The notes: generated by a model from the sequence alone, not told the origin. Numbered from the stretch's first letter, positions 17,685 through 26,560 are shown. The stretch: DNA of 64,000 bases from CBIHON01 sp966211965 (GCA_966211965.1 CBIHON010000010.1:65462-129461); one strand, 5' to 3'. Translations and numbers: made by a program.

Positions 17685-17906
17685 CTAAGCCAGCACGCTG
17701 ACGATCAGCGCGTGGTCCTACTCTTGCGACAAACCGGACACGCTGATCGTCCCGACCACACCGGCATTTTTGACGACCAGCGGAAAACCGCCGCCGTCCA
17801 CCCAGAAGCCGCACGGGGCCAGCCGGGTGCGCTCTTCGAAGCTGAGACCGCGCGCCAGGCAGAAGATACCGGCATACCGGGTGTTGGTCGAGGGCTGCAG
17901 CTTCAA
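17685..17906 (-). pseudogene. Decayed HbpS-like/UPF0303 gene, C-terminal remnant
   Basis: The minus strand encodes RYAGIFCLARGLSFEERTRL, then a GGGFPLVVKNAGVVGTISVSGL segment. This is the C-terminal half of the heme-binding HbpS-like/UPF0303 family. After SGLSQE an in-frame TAG (17718-17720) interrupts the usual continuation, and the same frame resumes as DHALIVSVLA before another stop at 17685. The N-terminal half is not found upstream. Truncation plus an internal stop mark it as a pseudogene. The gap 17599-17979 contains nothing else recognisable. Confidence 0.7.
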
Positions 17907-17979
17907 ATTGATCCGGCGCCGCGGAAATTATGTAGACCTTTGCGCGGCGGAGCGCCTTGAAACCGCATAGCTGCGCTAA

Positions 17980-18306
17980 TTATGCGAGAGCCAAGGCCGC
18001 GGTGCCGTCTGCATAGATAGCGTCGAAACATCGGGTGCATCGCGTGCAAAACATGTGCGGGCGTTTTACGTACGCCTGTCGCAATACCAATTGCAAGTTC
18101 GTATCCTTGCATACCGGACAGACTTCCCGCATCTTCCCGGCAAAGGCGACATCGGCGCCCACAAAACCTTCTTCCGAGTGTACCCCGTCAACCACGGTCG
18201 ACGGATCCAGCCCGATCAGCGTTACCAATAATGTGTCTTCTTCCCTTTTGTCGGCGACAGAGAGGTTGCCGGAATCGTGATCGATGAGCGTGTCGGAATC
18301 GCGCAT
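17980..18306 (-). CDS. Small conserved-looking zinc-ribbon-like protein of unknown function
   Basis: A 108-residue protein I do not recognise. It has an acidic N-terminal half (REEDTLLVTLIGLDPSTVVD). The C-terminal half carries CPVC and, about 20 residues later, C-T-R-C-T-R-C, a plausible zinc ribbon. A GGAG site seven bases before the ATG supports expression. It lies between the HbpS-like remnant and the CheX gene on the same strand, about 150 bases downstream of the latter, and could be the last gene of that signalling operon, but this is only position. Confidence 0.6.
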   Translation of the reverse strand: MRDSDTLIDHDSGNLSVADKREEDTLLVTLIGLDPSTVVDGVHSEEGFVGADVAFAGKMREVCPVCKDTNLQLVLRQAYVKRPHMFCTRCTRCFDAIYADGTAALALA

Positions 18307-18460
18307 GCGTATTCTCCATTGGTGTCTGAGGTTTTTAAAATCAGGGTCTTGTACCCAGGCTTGGTGGGATTGTCCTGGCGCACTTTAGGTTCAATAGAAA
18401 TTCCATATTGACTGACCGGAAAAGATAGGGCGCGACGTCGCACCCTGATTCATACGGAAA

Positions 18461-18922
18461 TCAGACTACCGGTTGCAAATCCACGACGACCACTGCCTCA
18501 TAGCGTTGCCAGCTCAGCAAGATTGTGAAGGGCCGGACGCGGATCGCCGATTTGATTTGTTCGGCGGTGCCCTTGATGGTGATCGGCACTGAAATATCGA
18601 GTGCAGTGCCGAAATGCTTGCGTGCGTTTCCGGAAATGGTATTGGCAACTTCCCCCACTGCGTCCAGCAGGTTTTCATCGCAAGTATCGGGTTCCTGCAA
18701 CTGGATCAGCAACTCGCGCACCAGGCGGCGCGGCGCCGAGAAATAGACGCAGCCCCGGAAGCAGCCGGAGAGCGTGATCAAGCCGGTGTAATCGTAGTGC
18801 GGCATCTCCGTTTCCGCCAGGTAGGAAGTGCGGATCACCGCCGTCTCGCGCGTCAATTGCGAGAAGTAGTGCGTGACTGCATCGATAAAGACTTTCAGTT
18901 CGGTCTCGCTGAGATGTGCCAT
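18461..18922 (-). CDS. CheX-type CheY-P phosphatase
   Basis: A 153-residue CheX-like protein. It has a single phosphatase motif D-x3-E-x2-N (LLDAVGEVANTISGNARKHF) and a downstream Pro in LDISVP. This is the one-site CheX pattern, unlike the two-site CheC protein at 1755-2369. It would remove phosphate from a receiver, most simply the one encoded immediately upstream. The start at 18922 (MAHLSETELK) lies seven bases after the receiver stop; an in-frame extension upstream overlaps the receiver gene and is less likely. Confidence 0.85.
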   Translation of the reverse strand: MAHLSETELKVFIDAVTHYFSQLTRETAVIRTSYLAETEMPHYDYTGLITLSGCFRGCVYFSAPRRLVRELLIQLQEPDTCDENLLDAVGEVANTISGNARKHFGTALDISVPITIKGTAEQIKSAIRVRPFTILLSWQRYEAVVVVDLQPVV

Positions 18923-18929
18923 GATTTTT

Positions 18930-19301
18930 TCAGCGCCCCAGTTCAAGCAAGGCGTCAACTAATTGTTCATCGGAAAATGGTTTGTGCAAAAAGCCGCGTG
19001 CGCCTTTTTTCAAGGCTGAAATGGCGGTCGATTTATCGCTGAGCGCGGATACCACCAGGATGTTCAATTCCGGTTTTTCTACCATCAGCGCTTCGATGCA
19101 GGCGACCCCGTCCATTTCCGGCATCGTCAAATCCATGGTCACTGCGTCGGGCAGGCTGCGCCGGCACAGTTCGATTGCTTCGACTCCGTTTCTCGCCAGG
19201 CCGACGATGTTGAGTTTGTGCAGACGCGGGTGCAGGGCAATGCGCGCGATGCGCGAGCGGATGATGTTGGAGTCGTCAACGATGAGCAGTTTCATAGGCA
19301 T
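18930..19301 (-). CDS. Stand-alone response regulator receiver (CheY-like)
   Basis: A 123-residue receiver domain: D9 and D10 in the acidic pocket, phospho-acceptor D57 (VTMDLTMPEM), S85 in place of the usual Thr, and K107 (HKPF). There is no output domain. It sits between the CheA-like kinase gene (upstream) and the CheX gene (downstream), with gaps of nine and seven bases, so the three are surely one transcript. The expected flow is kinase to this receiver, with CheX resetting it. Confidence 0.93.
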   Translation of the reverse strand: MPMKLLIVDDSNIIRSRIARIALHPRLHKLNIVGLARNGVEAIELCRRSLPDAVTMDLTMPEMDGVACIEALMVEKPELNILVVSALSDKSTAISALKKGARGFLHKPFSDEQLVDALLELGR

Positions 19302-19310
19302 TTTTTCCGA

Positions 19311-21377
19311 TCAGGCGGCAAACAAAATACTGAATTGGGTAAATGCATTGGCGCACGTCGAAATGCGCAGGCGCGCGCCGAGCTGTTCGACCCTGTGTTT
19401 CACCACGTCCATGCCGACGCCGTGGCCGGCGTCGCGGCTGACTTGCTGTGCGGTGCTGAATCCCGGATCGAATATTTTCATCACGATCTGGCGATCGTCC
19501 AGATCGTTCAGCTGGGCCTCGGTGTAGCGCCCGGAACGCAGCAATTGCGTGCGAATTTCCTGCGGCGACAAACCGCGTCCGTCGTCGCGCAGCATCAACT
19601 CATATTCGCCGACATCGGCCGGTTTCAGGGAAACATAGATGCTGCCGGTGGCGGGCTTGGCGCGGTCTTCGCGTTCCGCAGCCGGTTCTATTCCATGGGT
19701 AACGGCGTTGCGCAGCAGTTGGATCGTGATGTCCTGCAATTCGCTGCGCATTTTTTGCGGCAATGAATTGAGCAGATCGAGATCGGTGACCAGTTGCACT
19801 TTCTTGCCATGATCTTGCGCGACCCGCTGCGCCAGGCCGGCCAGATTTGCTTCGAAGGCCGTGCTGTCGGCGGCCGGCGCAAATGCATCGTGATAGGCCG
19901 CCAGGCGTGCGGTAAGGTCGCGCACCATCGACACACGCTGCAGGAATTCTTCCAGCGGAAAAGGCAGCGCCAGCAAGTCGTCGCCGGACACCGTGCCTTT
20001 TTCGCGCAATCCCGACAGCAGGGACTCGAACTGTTGCGCCAGGTTTTCGAACATCTCCAGGCCGAGAGTCGCGGCCTCGCCCTTGAGCGTGTGGATCATG
20101 CGGAAAATCGTGTTGACCGTGCGGCGGTAGTCGAGCGCGCCGCCGGCCGCGCGCAAATGTTCATTGATCTCCAGCAGGGTTTGTTCGGCGTTTTTCAGGA
20201 ACATGGCCAGCGTGCCGGGATTGATCTTCAGCAGGTCGAGCATGATTTCGATTTCCGCCTTGGCTTTTTCCTTGGCTTCGGCCAGCGCACGCTCCAGTTC
20301 CACCTGGACCGTGACGTCGAACACGGTGACCAGCAGGTGCGAGATTTTCCCGCCTTCCATCACGCGGTTGAATTGCAGGGTCAGAAAGCGCCGCTCGACC
20401 ACGCCGTTGTCGCCGGGGATAGTGATTTCGATCACGGTCAGCGGATTCAAATCGCCGATCAGGGATTCCTTCACGCGATCGCCGAACAACAGTTCGATAT
20501 AGTCGCAGGCCAGCGTGTAGATGGAGGCGGGCACCATGTCGAGCAGCAGGGCGCGGAAATCGGCGCCGGCCTCGACCGGACGGCCGAGCACGCGGTGCAG
20601 CGAACTCGAATACTGCGAGCCGATCCGGAATTCCGAGTCGAGCAGGAACAAACCTTCTTTGACGGTCCCGAGAATTTCCGCGGTTTCTTTTTGCGCGGCT
20701 TCCACTTTGCGGTCGTTGTCGAACAAATGCCTGAGCGAGGCGAGCACGGTATAGGCAAAATTGAGCAGTGACAACAGGATGCCGATGGTCTGGATCATGC
20801 GCAGCCGGCTGGCGCGCGAAGCGCCGATCGCCTGCGTTTCGGTCACGAAGTCGTTGGCGACGGCAAGCAGCGCGAGATTGTTGGCCTGGCTGTAGGCCAG
20901 CGCCGCAGCCAGCTCTTCGGGCGTGAAATTGGTTTTGGAAATGATCGGCTGCAGCAAGGCGTAATACGGTTTCCACAAGGCTTCGATCCGGGCCTGCAGC
21001 TCTTCCCCGTGCGCCGACGACACCGATTCCAGCCGGACCGGTTTGCCATCGCCGCCCGGCAGGACGCCGCCTTCGCGAAACGCCATCATGGAGCGCTGGA
21101 AGATTTGGGCACCGTTGCTGAGTTCTTCGATGGTCTCCAGGTTGTAGGGTTTGCCCGCCGCGCGTGCCGCCTCCAGTTCCAGCAGCGTGCGTGCGACGCG
21201 TTGCGAGACATAGCGCTGCCGGCCCGACAGGTTGATCGCGATGGCGTCCTGGTCGATCTGGAAGGAAGTGTAAAAATTCAGCGCCAAAACCGAAATGTCG
21301 AACACCAGGAAAAGCGCGACGGCAATGATGATTTCCCGGTATTTTCCAAAATAGGTGCCGCTTGTCTTGGGTTTCAT
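19311..21377 (-). CDS. Membrane CheA-like histidine kinase (PilJ-type sensor, HPt, HATPase)
   Basis: A 688-residue membrane histidine kinase. Order: TM1 (about 14-36), a PilJ/NarX-like periplasmic sensor with the NLSGRQRYVSQRVART motif (about 48-65), TM2 (about 194-215), and a PAS-like region (about 230-350). A coiled linker, an HPt domain with phospho-His429 (MIHTLKGEAATLG) and a CheA-type ATPase (LLRNAVTHGIE, RDDGRGLS, GHGVGMDVVKHRV) complete it. It ends right after the ATPase: there is no CheW-like regulatory domain and no normal HisKA dimer domain. The start at 21377 has a GGAG six bases upstream; ATGs at 21422 and 21494 are alternatives. It heads a kinase-receiver-CheX operon. Confidence 0.88.
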   Translation of the reverse strand: MKPKTSGTYFGKYREIIIAVALFLVFDISVLALNFYTSFQIDQDAIAINLSGRQRYVSQRVARTLLELEAARAAGKPYNLETIEELSNGAQIFQRSMMAFREGGVLPGGDGKPVRLESVSSAHGEELQARIEALWKPYYALLQPIISKTNFTPEELAAALAYSQANNLALLAVANDFVTETQAIGASRASRLRMIQTIGILLSLLNFAYTVLASLRHLFDNDRKVEAAQKETAEILGTVKEGLFLLDSEFRIGSQYSSSLHRVLGRPVEAGADFRALLLDMVPASIYTLACDYIELLFGDRVKESLIGDLNPLTVIEITIPGDNGVVERRFLTLQFNRVMEGGKISHLLVTVFDVTVQVELERALAEAKEKAKAEIEIMLDLLKINPGTLAMFLKNAEQTLLEINEHLRAAGGALDYRRTVNTIFRMIHTLKGEAATLGLEMFENLAQQFESLLSGLREKGTVSGDDLLALPFPLEEFLQRVSMVRDLTARLAAYHDAFAPAADSTAFEANLAGLAQRVAQDHGKKVQLVTDLDLLNSLPQKMRSELQDITIQLLRNAVTHGIEPAAEREDRAKPATGSIYVSLKPADVGEYELMLRDDGRGLSPQEIRTQLLRSGRYTEAQLNDLDDRQIVMKIFDPGFSTAQQVSRDAGHGVGMDVVKHRVEQLGARLRISTCANAFTQFSILFAA

Positions 21378-22010
21378 TTGTGGCTCCGTCATAGGCATGT
21401 GCTGCTGGTTCATGCGCATCATTGCGCCGCTTCTTTCAGGACTTTCAGGCCAGCAGGTTTTGGTTCGTGCCGCATAAAAAAAGCGCTCATCCATAGGGAT
21501 CGGATCTCTCTCCCTGATGGATGAACGCCTTTGTCCTGCCGGACAAGCCGCCGTTGGCCTGCCCGGTCGATTGTTTATGAGCAAGTGTTATGCCAAGCAA
21601 GTGTTTTGGGGTATCTCTGCGTTCGCTGGCACAGCACTACCGAGGACGGGCCCGCGCGGCCTTTACCCACTGAACATGCACCAAGGATTGTCCTGTTTTT
21701 GGTGCGCGCATTACTGCGACGCACCAAACAATGGCTTTGTAACCGGCGGCGGGTGCGGCGCATCGGCACGGCAAAAGTAGAGGGGTTTTACTATTGCAAT
21801 CAACCGTGCTTTTGCCTCAATCCATTTACAATCTGGCTCGAAGACGGAGTCCATTGCATTGGCTGTATTACTGATCACGCTTGGTGGTCTGTCATACGCC
21901 ACTTTTAGTGAATCGTAGTGCAACCTGTGCAGTCCAGGCCTCGCAGAAACCGCGCGGGTTGCACCCGCCCTACGAAAATGTGCTGCCGTGATTTTTGAAG
22001 AAACTCAGTG
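21378..22010. other. 633-base gap between the kinase and the hydrolase genes
   Basis: The divergent start regions of two operons. An interrupted dyad (TCATCCAT ... ATGGATGA, 21486-21523) lies near the kinase start. Three GCACCAA-type half sites lie between about 21675 and 21730, arranged as dyads, the second one being TTTGGTGCG ... CGCACCAAA. A repeat-like palindrome ends the gap at 21914-21975. ORFs read through this gap in several frames but none has protein-like composition. Confidence 0.5.
21914..21975. repeat. Imperfect palindromic repeat with GCGGGTTGCACCCGCCCTACG end
   Basis: CGTAG-T-GCAACC on the left pairs with GGTTGC ... CTACG on the right, and the right end itself folds (GCGGGTTGCACCCGC). 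It lies just upstream of the alpha/beta hydrolase gene. Confidence 0.5.
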
Positions 22011-22808
22011 ATGACCCAGCCCATTCTCCATTTCGTTCATGCCAACAGCTTTCCTGCGCAAACCTATGGTGTGCTGTTCTCCCATTTGCGGCGGCATTAC
22101 GACGTGCAGGCGCTTTCCATGCATGCCCACGATCCGAACTATCCGGTCGAGGACGGCTGGGGTGCGCTGGTGCTGGAATTGCGCGATGCGATGATTGCGC
22201 GCTACACGCAACCGGTGATCCTGGCCGGGCATTCGATGGGCGGCATGCTGAGCCTGATGCTGGCCAAGGCGAGGCCGGACCTGGTGCGTTGCGTGGTGTT
22301 GCTGGACTCGCCGGTGGTGGCCGGCTGGCGTGCACTGGTCCTGCGCTTGGCAAAGGCTGCGGGCGTCGACGGCAAGCTTTCCCCCGCGCGCTTTTCCGCC
22401 AAGCGCCGCAACATTTGGCCGGATGTCGAAGCGGCCTATCAGCACTATGCGGCCAAGGAGGTGTTCGCCGTCTGGCCGCAGCAGGTCTTGCGCGATTATG
22501 TCGAGCATGGCTTGACGCCGCATCCCGAGGGCGTGACCTTGCGCTTCACGCGAGATACCGAAACCGCGGTCTACCGCAGCCTGCCGCATCATATCGGGAG
22601 CATGGTGCGGCCCCCGCCGGCGGTCCCGGTCGGTTTTGTCGGCGGCGCCGATTCAGCCGAGTGCCGGCAAGCCGGCCTGGCCGCCACCCGGCGCCTGGTC
22701 GGCCGCAATTTCCGGCTAGTCCAGGGCGGTCATTTGTTTCCAATGGAATCGCCCGCTGTCGCGGCGCAGGCAATGCATGAGATGATTCAAGCCCTTCTAC
22801 GTTCCTGA
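22011..22808 (+). CDS. Alpha/beta hydrolase
   Basis: A 265-residue alpha/beta hydrolase. The nucleophile elbow is GHSMGG with Ser75, the oxyanion region is near HFVHANSFPA at the N terminus, and the catalytic His is in QGGHLFPME near the end. The substrate is unknown; the family includes esterases and lipases. The ATG at 22011 is used; a GTG directly before it is in frame. Its stop overlaps the ATG of the following lpxR-like gene by one base, so the two are expressed together, which hints at a lipid substrate. Confidence 0.88.
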   Translation: MTQPILHFVHANSFPAQTYGVLFSHLRRHYDVQALSMHAHDPNYPVEDGWGALVLELRDAMIARYTQPVILAGHSMGGMLSLMLAKARPDLVRCVVLLDSPVVAGWRALVLRLAKAAGVDGKLSPARFSAKRRNIWPDVEAAYQHYAAKEVFAVWPQQVLRDYVEHGLTPHPEGVTLRFTRDTETAVYRSLPHHIGSMVRPPPAVPVGFVGGADSAECRQAGLAATRRLVGRNFRLVQGGHLFPMESPAVAAQAMHEMIQALLRS

Positions 22809-23758
22809 TGAAATCTATGTCTTACTCATTTTCGAAAGCCTTCCTGGCTTGCATGTTGGGCGCGGCGGCTGTGCAGGCGCATGCCGATCCGCTTGGTGCT
22901 GCGCTGGATGACTTCCGCCGCGCGATAGCGGAAGGGAAGGCTGGCACGTTCGTCGATATCGACAACGACACCTTGCTGGGGCGAAAGGATGACCGCTTCT
23001 ACACCAGCGGGATGGGCATCACCCGGCAATATGCGCTGCAGGGCGCGGCGGGCACAACGATATTCGGTTGGCGCATTGGTCAGGAGCAATACACGGCATC
23101 CGATATCAAACTGCCGCCGGAGAAGGTCATGCCGCCCGACCATCCTTACGCGGCCTGGCTGTATGGCGGCGTCTTCAAGCAAACCCGGGGCGCCGACGGC
23201 ACGCATTTAAAGCTGGGACTGGACCTGGGCTGTCTCGGTCCGTGCGCCGGAGGGGAGTGGGCGCAAACCAATCTGCACCGCCTGATCAATCAGCCGCTGC
23301 CGCAAGGCTGGAGCAAGCAGATGCGCAATGAATTCGGCGCGATGCTGTATGCGGACGCGGCGCCGGTGCGTTGGAGCCCCAAAGCGTGGCTCGACATCAC
23401 GCCGAACCTGCATGCGCGCTTCGGCAATATTTTTACGGATGCAGGGGCCGGGCTGACGCTGCGCGCCGGCCGCTTGAACGCGTTGGCCGATCAGGGCGCG
23501 GCTTACGGTTTCCTACGCATCGACGGCCGTGCCGTCGGCTATAACGCGACGTTGCAGGGCGGTTATTTTTCCAGGGATAATCCGCATACGGTCAAGCCGA
23601 AACGCGGCGTCGGCGAAGTGGAACTCGGCTTCCAGTGGAGCAATGCGCAATACGGCGCGCGCATCTCGATTGTGCGGCGCGGCAACGAGATCGAGGGGTT
23701 GTCAAATGCGATCGGTGGGCAGAATTTTGCGCGCTTGCAATTTTCATATTCTCCTTGA
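22808..23758 (+). CDS. lpxR: Lipid A 3'-O-deacylase LpxR-like outer-membrane protein
   Basis: A 316-residue protein with a signal peptide (about 1-27, ending VQAHA) and the DUF2219/LpxR barrel signature. The N-terminal IDNDTLLG then DRFYTSGMGITRQY corresponds to the Asn-Asp and Thr-Ser active-site region. HPYAAWLYGGVF and alternating beta-strands to the C-terminal FSYSP (aromatic near the end) complete the picture. LpxR removes the 3' acyloxyacyl group from lipid A at the cell surface and needs calcium. It is translationally coupled to the alpha/beta hydrolase gene upstream. The substrate is inferred from family. Confidence 0.87.
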   Translation: MKSMSYSFSKAFLACMLGAAAVQAHADPLGAALDDFRRAIAEGKAGTFVDIDNDTLLGRKDDRFYTSGMGITRQYALQGAAGTTIFGWRIGQEQYTASDIKLPPEKVMPPDHPYAAWLYGGVFKQTRGADGTHLKLGLDLGCLGPCAGGEWAQTNLHRLINQPLPQGWSKQMRNEFGAMLYADAAPVRWSPKAWLDITPNLHARFGNIFTDAGAGLTLRAGRLNALADQGAAYGFLRIDGRAVGYNATLQGGYFSRDNPHTVKPKRGVGEVELGFQWSNAQYGARISIVRRGNEIEGLSNAIGGQNFARLQFSYSP

Positions 23759-23832
23759 ACGGCCAGGGTCATGGAACGCTGGAACTGCGCTAAAAAACCC
23801 CTGGATCTGGATGAGCTTGGCGAGGTTTGGGG

Positions 23833-23838
23833 TATAAT
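23833..23838 (+). promoter_or_regulatory. pyrG -10 box
   Basis: A consensus TATAAT about 40 bases before the pyrG ATG, within an otherwise G+C-rich leader. No good -35 was identified, so the call is by the -10 alone. Confidence 0.45.
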
Positions 23839-23877
23839 TTCAATTTCCCGCACGTGCCGTTCGGCACATTCTCTGCA

Positions 23878-25536
23878 ATGACCAAGTTTGTATTCGTCAC
23901 TGGCGGCGTCGTGTCTTCCCTTGGAAAAGGGATTGCCGCCGCCTCCCTCGCTGCGATCCTCGAATCGCGCGGCCTCAAAGTCACCATGCTCAAGCTCGAT
24001 CCCTACATCAACGTGGATCCGGGCACCATGAGCCCATTCCAGCACGGCGAAGTATTCGTTACCGACGACGGGGCTGAAACCGACCTCGACCTCGGCCACT
24101 ACGAGCGCTTCATCACCGCCAAGATGAAGAAGCACAACAACTTCACCACCGGACAGATTTACGAATCCGTGATCCGCAAGGAACGTCGCGGCGAGTATCT
24201 CGGCAAGACCGTGCAAGTGATTCCTCACATCACCAACGAGATCCAGGATTACATCCATCGCGGCGCCGAAGGCTTTGACGTCGCATTGGTTGAAATCGGC
24301 GGCACCGTCGGCGACATCGAATCACTGCCTTTCCTTGAAGCCGCGCGCCAGTTGAGCCTGCGCGCCGGGCGTCACGCCACGGCCTTCATCCACCTGACCC
24401 TGGTGCCTTACCTGGTTTCCGCCGGCGAGCTCAAGACCAAGCCGACCCAGCACAGCGTGCAAAAATTGCGTGAAATCGGCATCTCGCCGGACGCGCTGCT
24501 GTGCCGCGCCGACCGCCGCATTCCTGACGACGAGCGCGCCAAGATTTCGCTCTTCTCCAACATCCAGGAAGACGGGGTCATTTCGGTCTGGGACGCGGAT
24601 ACGATTTACAAGATCCCGCAAATGCTGCACGACCAGGGCCTGGACCGGATCATCTGCGAAAAGCTCGGCCTGTCGCCCAAGCCGGCCGATCTGTCGATGT
24701 GGAACAAGCTGATCCATGCGCTGGAACACCCCAAGGCCCAAGTCACCATCGGCATGGTCGGAAAATACGTCGACCTGACCGAGTCTTATAAATCGCTGAC
24801 CGAAGCCTTGCGCCACGCCGGCATCCATACCGAAAGCCGGGTCAATATCGAATACCTGGATTCGGAAGAAATCGAAGCCAATGGCACTGCCGCATTGGCA
24901 AAATACGATGCCATCCTGGTGCCGGGCGGTTTCGGCAAGCGCGGCGTGGAAGGCAAGATCGCCGCCGCCAGGTTCGCGCGCGAAAACAGGATTCCTTATC
25001 TCGGCATCTGCCTCGGCATGCAAGTCGCCTTGATCGAATATGCGCGCAACAAGGCCGGCTTGAGCAAGGCCAATTCGACCGAGTTCGACAACGAAACCGA
25101 GCAACCGGTGGTCGCCTTGATCAACGAATGGCAAAACCACGACGGCAAGGTTGAGAAGCGCGATGCCAATTCCGACCTGGGCGGCACCATGCGCCTTGGC
25201 GCGCAAACCTGCGCGGTGAAACCCGGCACGCTGGCTGCCGAAATTTACGGCGCTACCGTTACCGAGCGGCACCGTCATCGCTATGAAGCCAACAACCATT
25301 ATCTGAGCCGCGTCGAAGAGGCCGGCATGGTGGTGTCGGCCCGCACCCCGACCGAAGATCTGTGCGAAATCATGGAGTTGCCGCGCTCCGGCGACAACGC
25401 CCATCCCTGGTATGTCGGCGTGCAATACCATCCTGAATTCAAATCGACGCCGCGCGCCGGGCATCCCTTGTTCATCTCCTTCATCAAGGCGGCGCTGGCC
25501 CACAAGCAGGCGCTGACACACAAGGAAGCGGCATGA
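23878..25536 (+). CDS. pyrG: CTP synthase
   Basis: Makes CTP from UTP, ATP and glutamine. The 552 residues hold the synthetase domain at the N terminus (FVTGGVVSSLGKGIAAASLA, DPYINVDPGTMSPFQHGEV). A class I glutamine amidotransferase domain follows at about 290-545, with the nucleophile Cys in LGICLGMQ and a His-x-Glu in QYHPEF. Length and motifs are standard. The frame begins 17 codons earlier, but 23878 gives the canonical MTKFVFVTGG. Its stop overlaps the kdsA start (ATGA), opening the conserved pyrG-kdsA-eno-ftsB order. Confidence 0.99.
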   Translation: MTKFVFVTGGVVSSLGKGIAAASLAAILESRGLKVTMLKLDPYINVDPGTMSPFQHGEVFVTDDGAETDLDLGHYERFITAKMKKHNNFTTGQIYESVIRKERRGEYLGKTVQVIPHITNEIQDYIHRGAEGFDVALVEIGGTVGDIESLPFLEAARQLSLRAGRHATAFIHLTLVPYLVSAGELKTKPTQHSVQKLREIGISPDALLCRADRRIPDDERAKISLFSNIQEDGVISVWDADTIYKIPQMLHDQGLDRIICEKLGLSPKPADLSMWNKLIHALEHPKAQVTIGMVGKYVDLTESYKSLTEALRHAGIHTESRVNIEYLDSEEIEANGTAALAKYDAILVPGGFGKRGVEGKIAAARFARENRIPYLGICLGMQVALIEYARNKAGLSKANSTEFDNETEQPVVALINEWQNHDGKVEKRDANSDLGGTMRLGAQTCAVKPGTLAAEIYGATVTERHRHRYEANNHYLSRVEEAGMVVSARTPTEDLCEIMELPRSGDNAHPWYVGVQYHPEFKSTPRAGHPLFISFIKAALAHKQALTHKEAA

Positions 25537-26387
25537 AGCTGTGCGGTTTCGAGGCCGGTCTCGATCGGCCGTTTTTCCTGATCGCCGGCCCCTGCGTGAT
25601 CGAATCGCACCAGATGGCGCTGGACACGGCGGGCCAACTGAAAGAGCTGACCGCGGCGCTCGGCATTCCCTTCATTTACAAGTCTTCCTTCGACAAGGCG
25701 AACCGTTCTTCCGGTACGTCCTTTCGCGGACTCGGCATGGAAAAAGGCCTGGAAATCCTGGCCGATGTAAAGCGCCAGATCGGCGTGCCGGTGCTGACCG
25801 ACATCCACGAAATCGACGAGATCAAGCCGGTCGCCGCCGTGGTCGACGTATTGCAGACCCCGGCTTTCCTGTGCCGCCAGACCGACTTCATCAGCGCCTG
25901 CGCACAGTCCGGCAAACCGGTGAACATCAAGAAGGGCCAATTCCTCGCGCCGCACGACATGAAGAACGTGATCGACAAGGCGCGCGCAGCGGCTCGGCAA
26001 GCCGGCCTGCCTGAAGACAACTTCATGGCTTGCGAACGCGGCGCTTCGTTCGGCTACAACAACCTGGTGTCGGACATGCGCTCCCTGGCGATCATGCGCG
26101 AGACCGGCTGCCCGGTGGTGTTCGACGCCACGCATTCGGTGCAATTGCCGGGCGGACAGGGCAGCACATCCGGCGGCCAGCGCGAATTCGTGCCGGTGCT
26201 GGCGCGTGCCGCGGTTGCAGTCGGCGTCGCCGGCCTATTCATGGAAACGCATCCCAATCCCGCGGAAGCCAAATCCGACGGCCCCAATGCCGTGCCTTTG
26301 GCGCGCATGAAGGAACTGCTCTCGACTTTGCTGGAACTCGACCGCGTGGTCAAAAAAATCGGCTTCCTGGAATCCGATTTTTCGTAA
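25533..26387 (+). CDS. kdsA: 3-deoxy-8-phosphooctulonate (KDO-8-P) synthase
   Basis: Condenses arabinose-5-phosphate with phosphoenolpyruvate to make KDO-8-phosphate for the lipopolysaccharide inner core. The 284-residue length is typical. Conserved blocks are FFLIAGPCVIES, FKSSFDKANRSS-like (YKSSFDKANRSSGTSFRGLG), KKGQFLAPHDM, CERGASFGYNNLVSDMR and DATHSVQLPGGQG. It overlaps pyrG by four bases and is followed by eno, so it belongs to the housekeeping operon. PEP supplied by enolase is its co-substrate. Confidence 0.98.
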   Translation: MKLCGFEAGLDRPFFLIAGPCVIESHQMALDTAGQLKELTAALGIPFIYKSSFDKANRSSGTSFRGLGMEKGLEILADVKRQIGVPVLTDIHEIDEIKPVAAVVDVLQTPAFLCRQTDFISACAQSGKPVNIKKGQFLAPHDMKNVIDKARAAARQAGLPEDNFMACERGASFGYNNLVSDMRSLAIMRETGCPVVFDATHSVQLPGGQGSTSGGQREFVPVLARAAVAVGVAGLFMETHPNPAEAKSDGPNAVPLARMKELLSTLLELDRVVKKIGFLESDFS

Positions 26388-26420
26388 GCAGGACGAATGC
26401 AAGACATGGCGGTCCGGAAT

Positions 26421-26497
26421 CTGCAGGAGCGGCCTTTGCTGCGATAGCGCCCCGATAACTGCTATTTGTGCGATGTCGCGGTCAAGGGCCGCTTCCA
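26421..26497. repeat. Imperfect palindromic repeat between kdsA and eno
   Basis: CTGCAGGAGCGGCC ... GCTGCGATAGC on the left and GCGATGTCGCGG ... GGCCGCTTCCA on the right pair imperfectly. The pattern resembles the element at 8067-8137, suggesting one dispersed family. Confidence 0.55.
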
Positions 26498-26560
26498 TAC
26501 GCACAGCCGGGCTGGCCTGGGTTTTGAATTGATGAATTTTTCTTTGATCTGGAGAACTGA

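Noticed and set aside
21531..21908. 125-codon plus-strand ORF upstream of the hydrolase
   Set aside because: Trp/Cys/Arg-rich, no ribosome site, crosses dyads of a regulatory gap.
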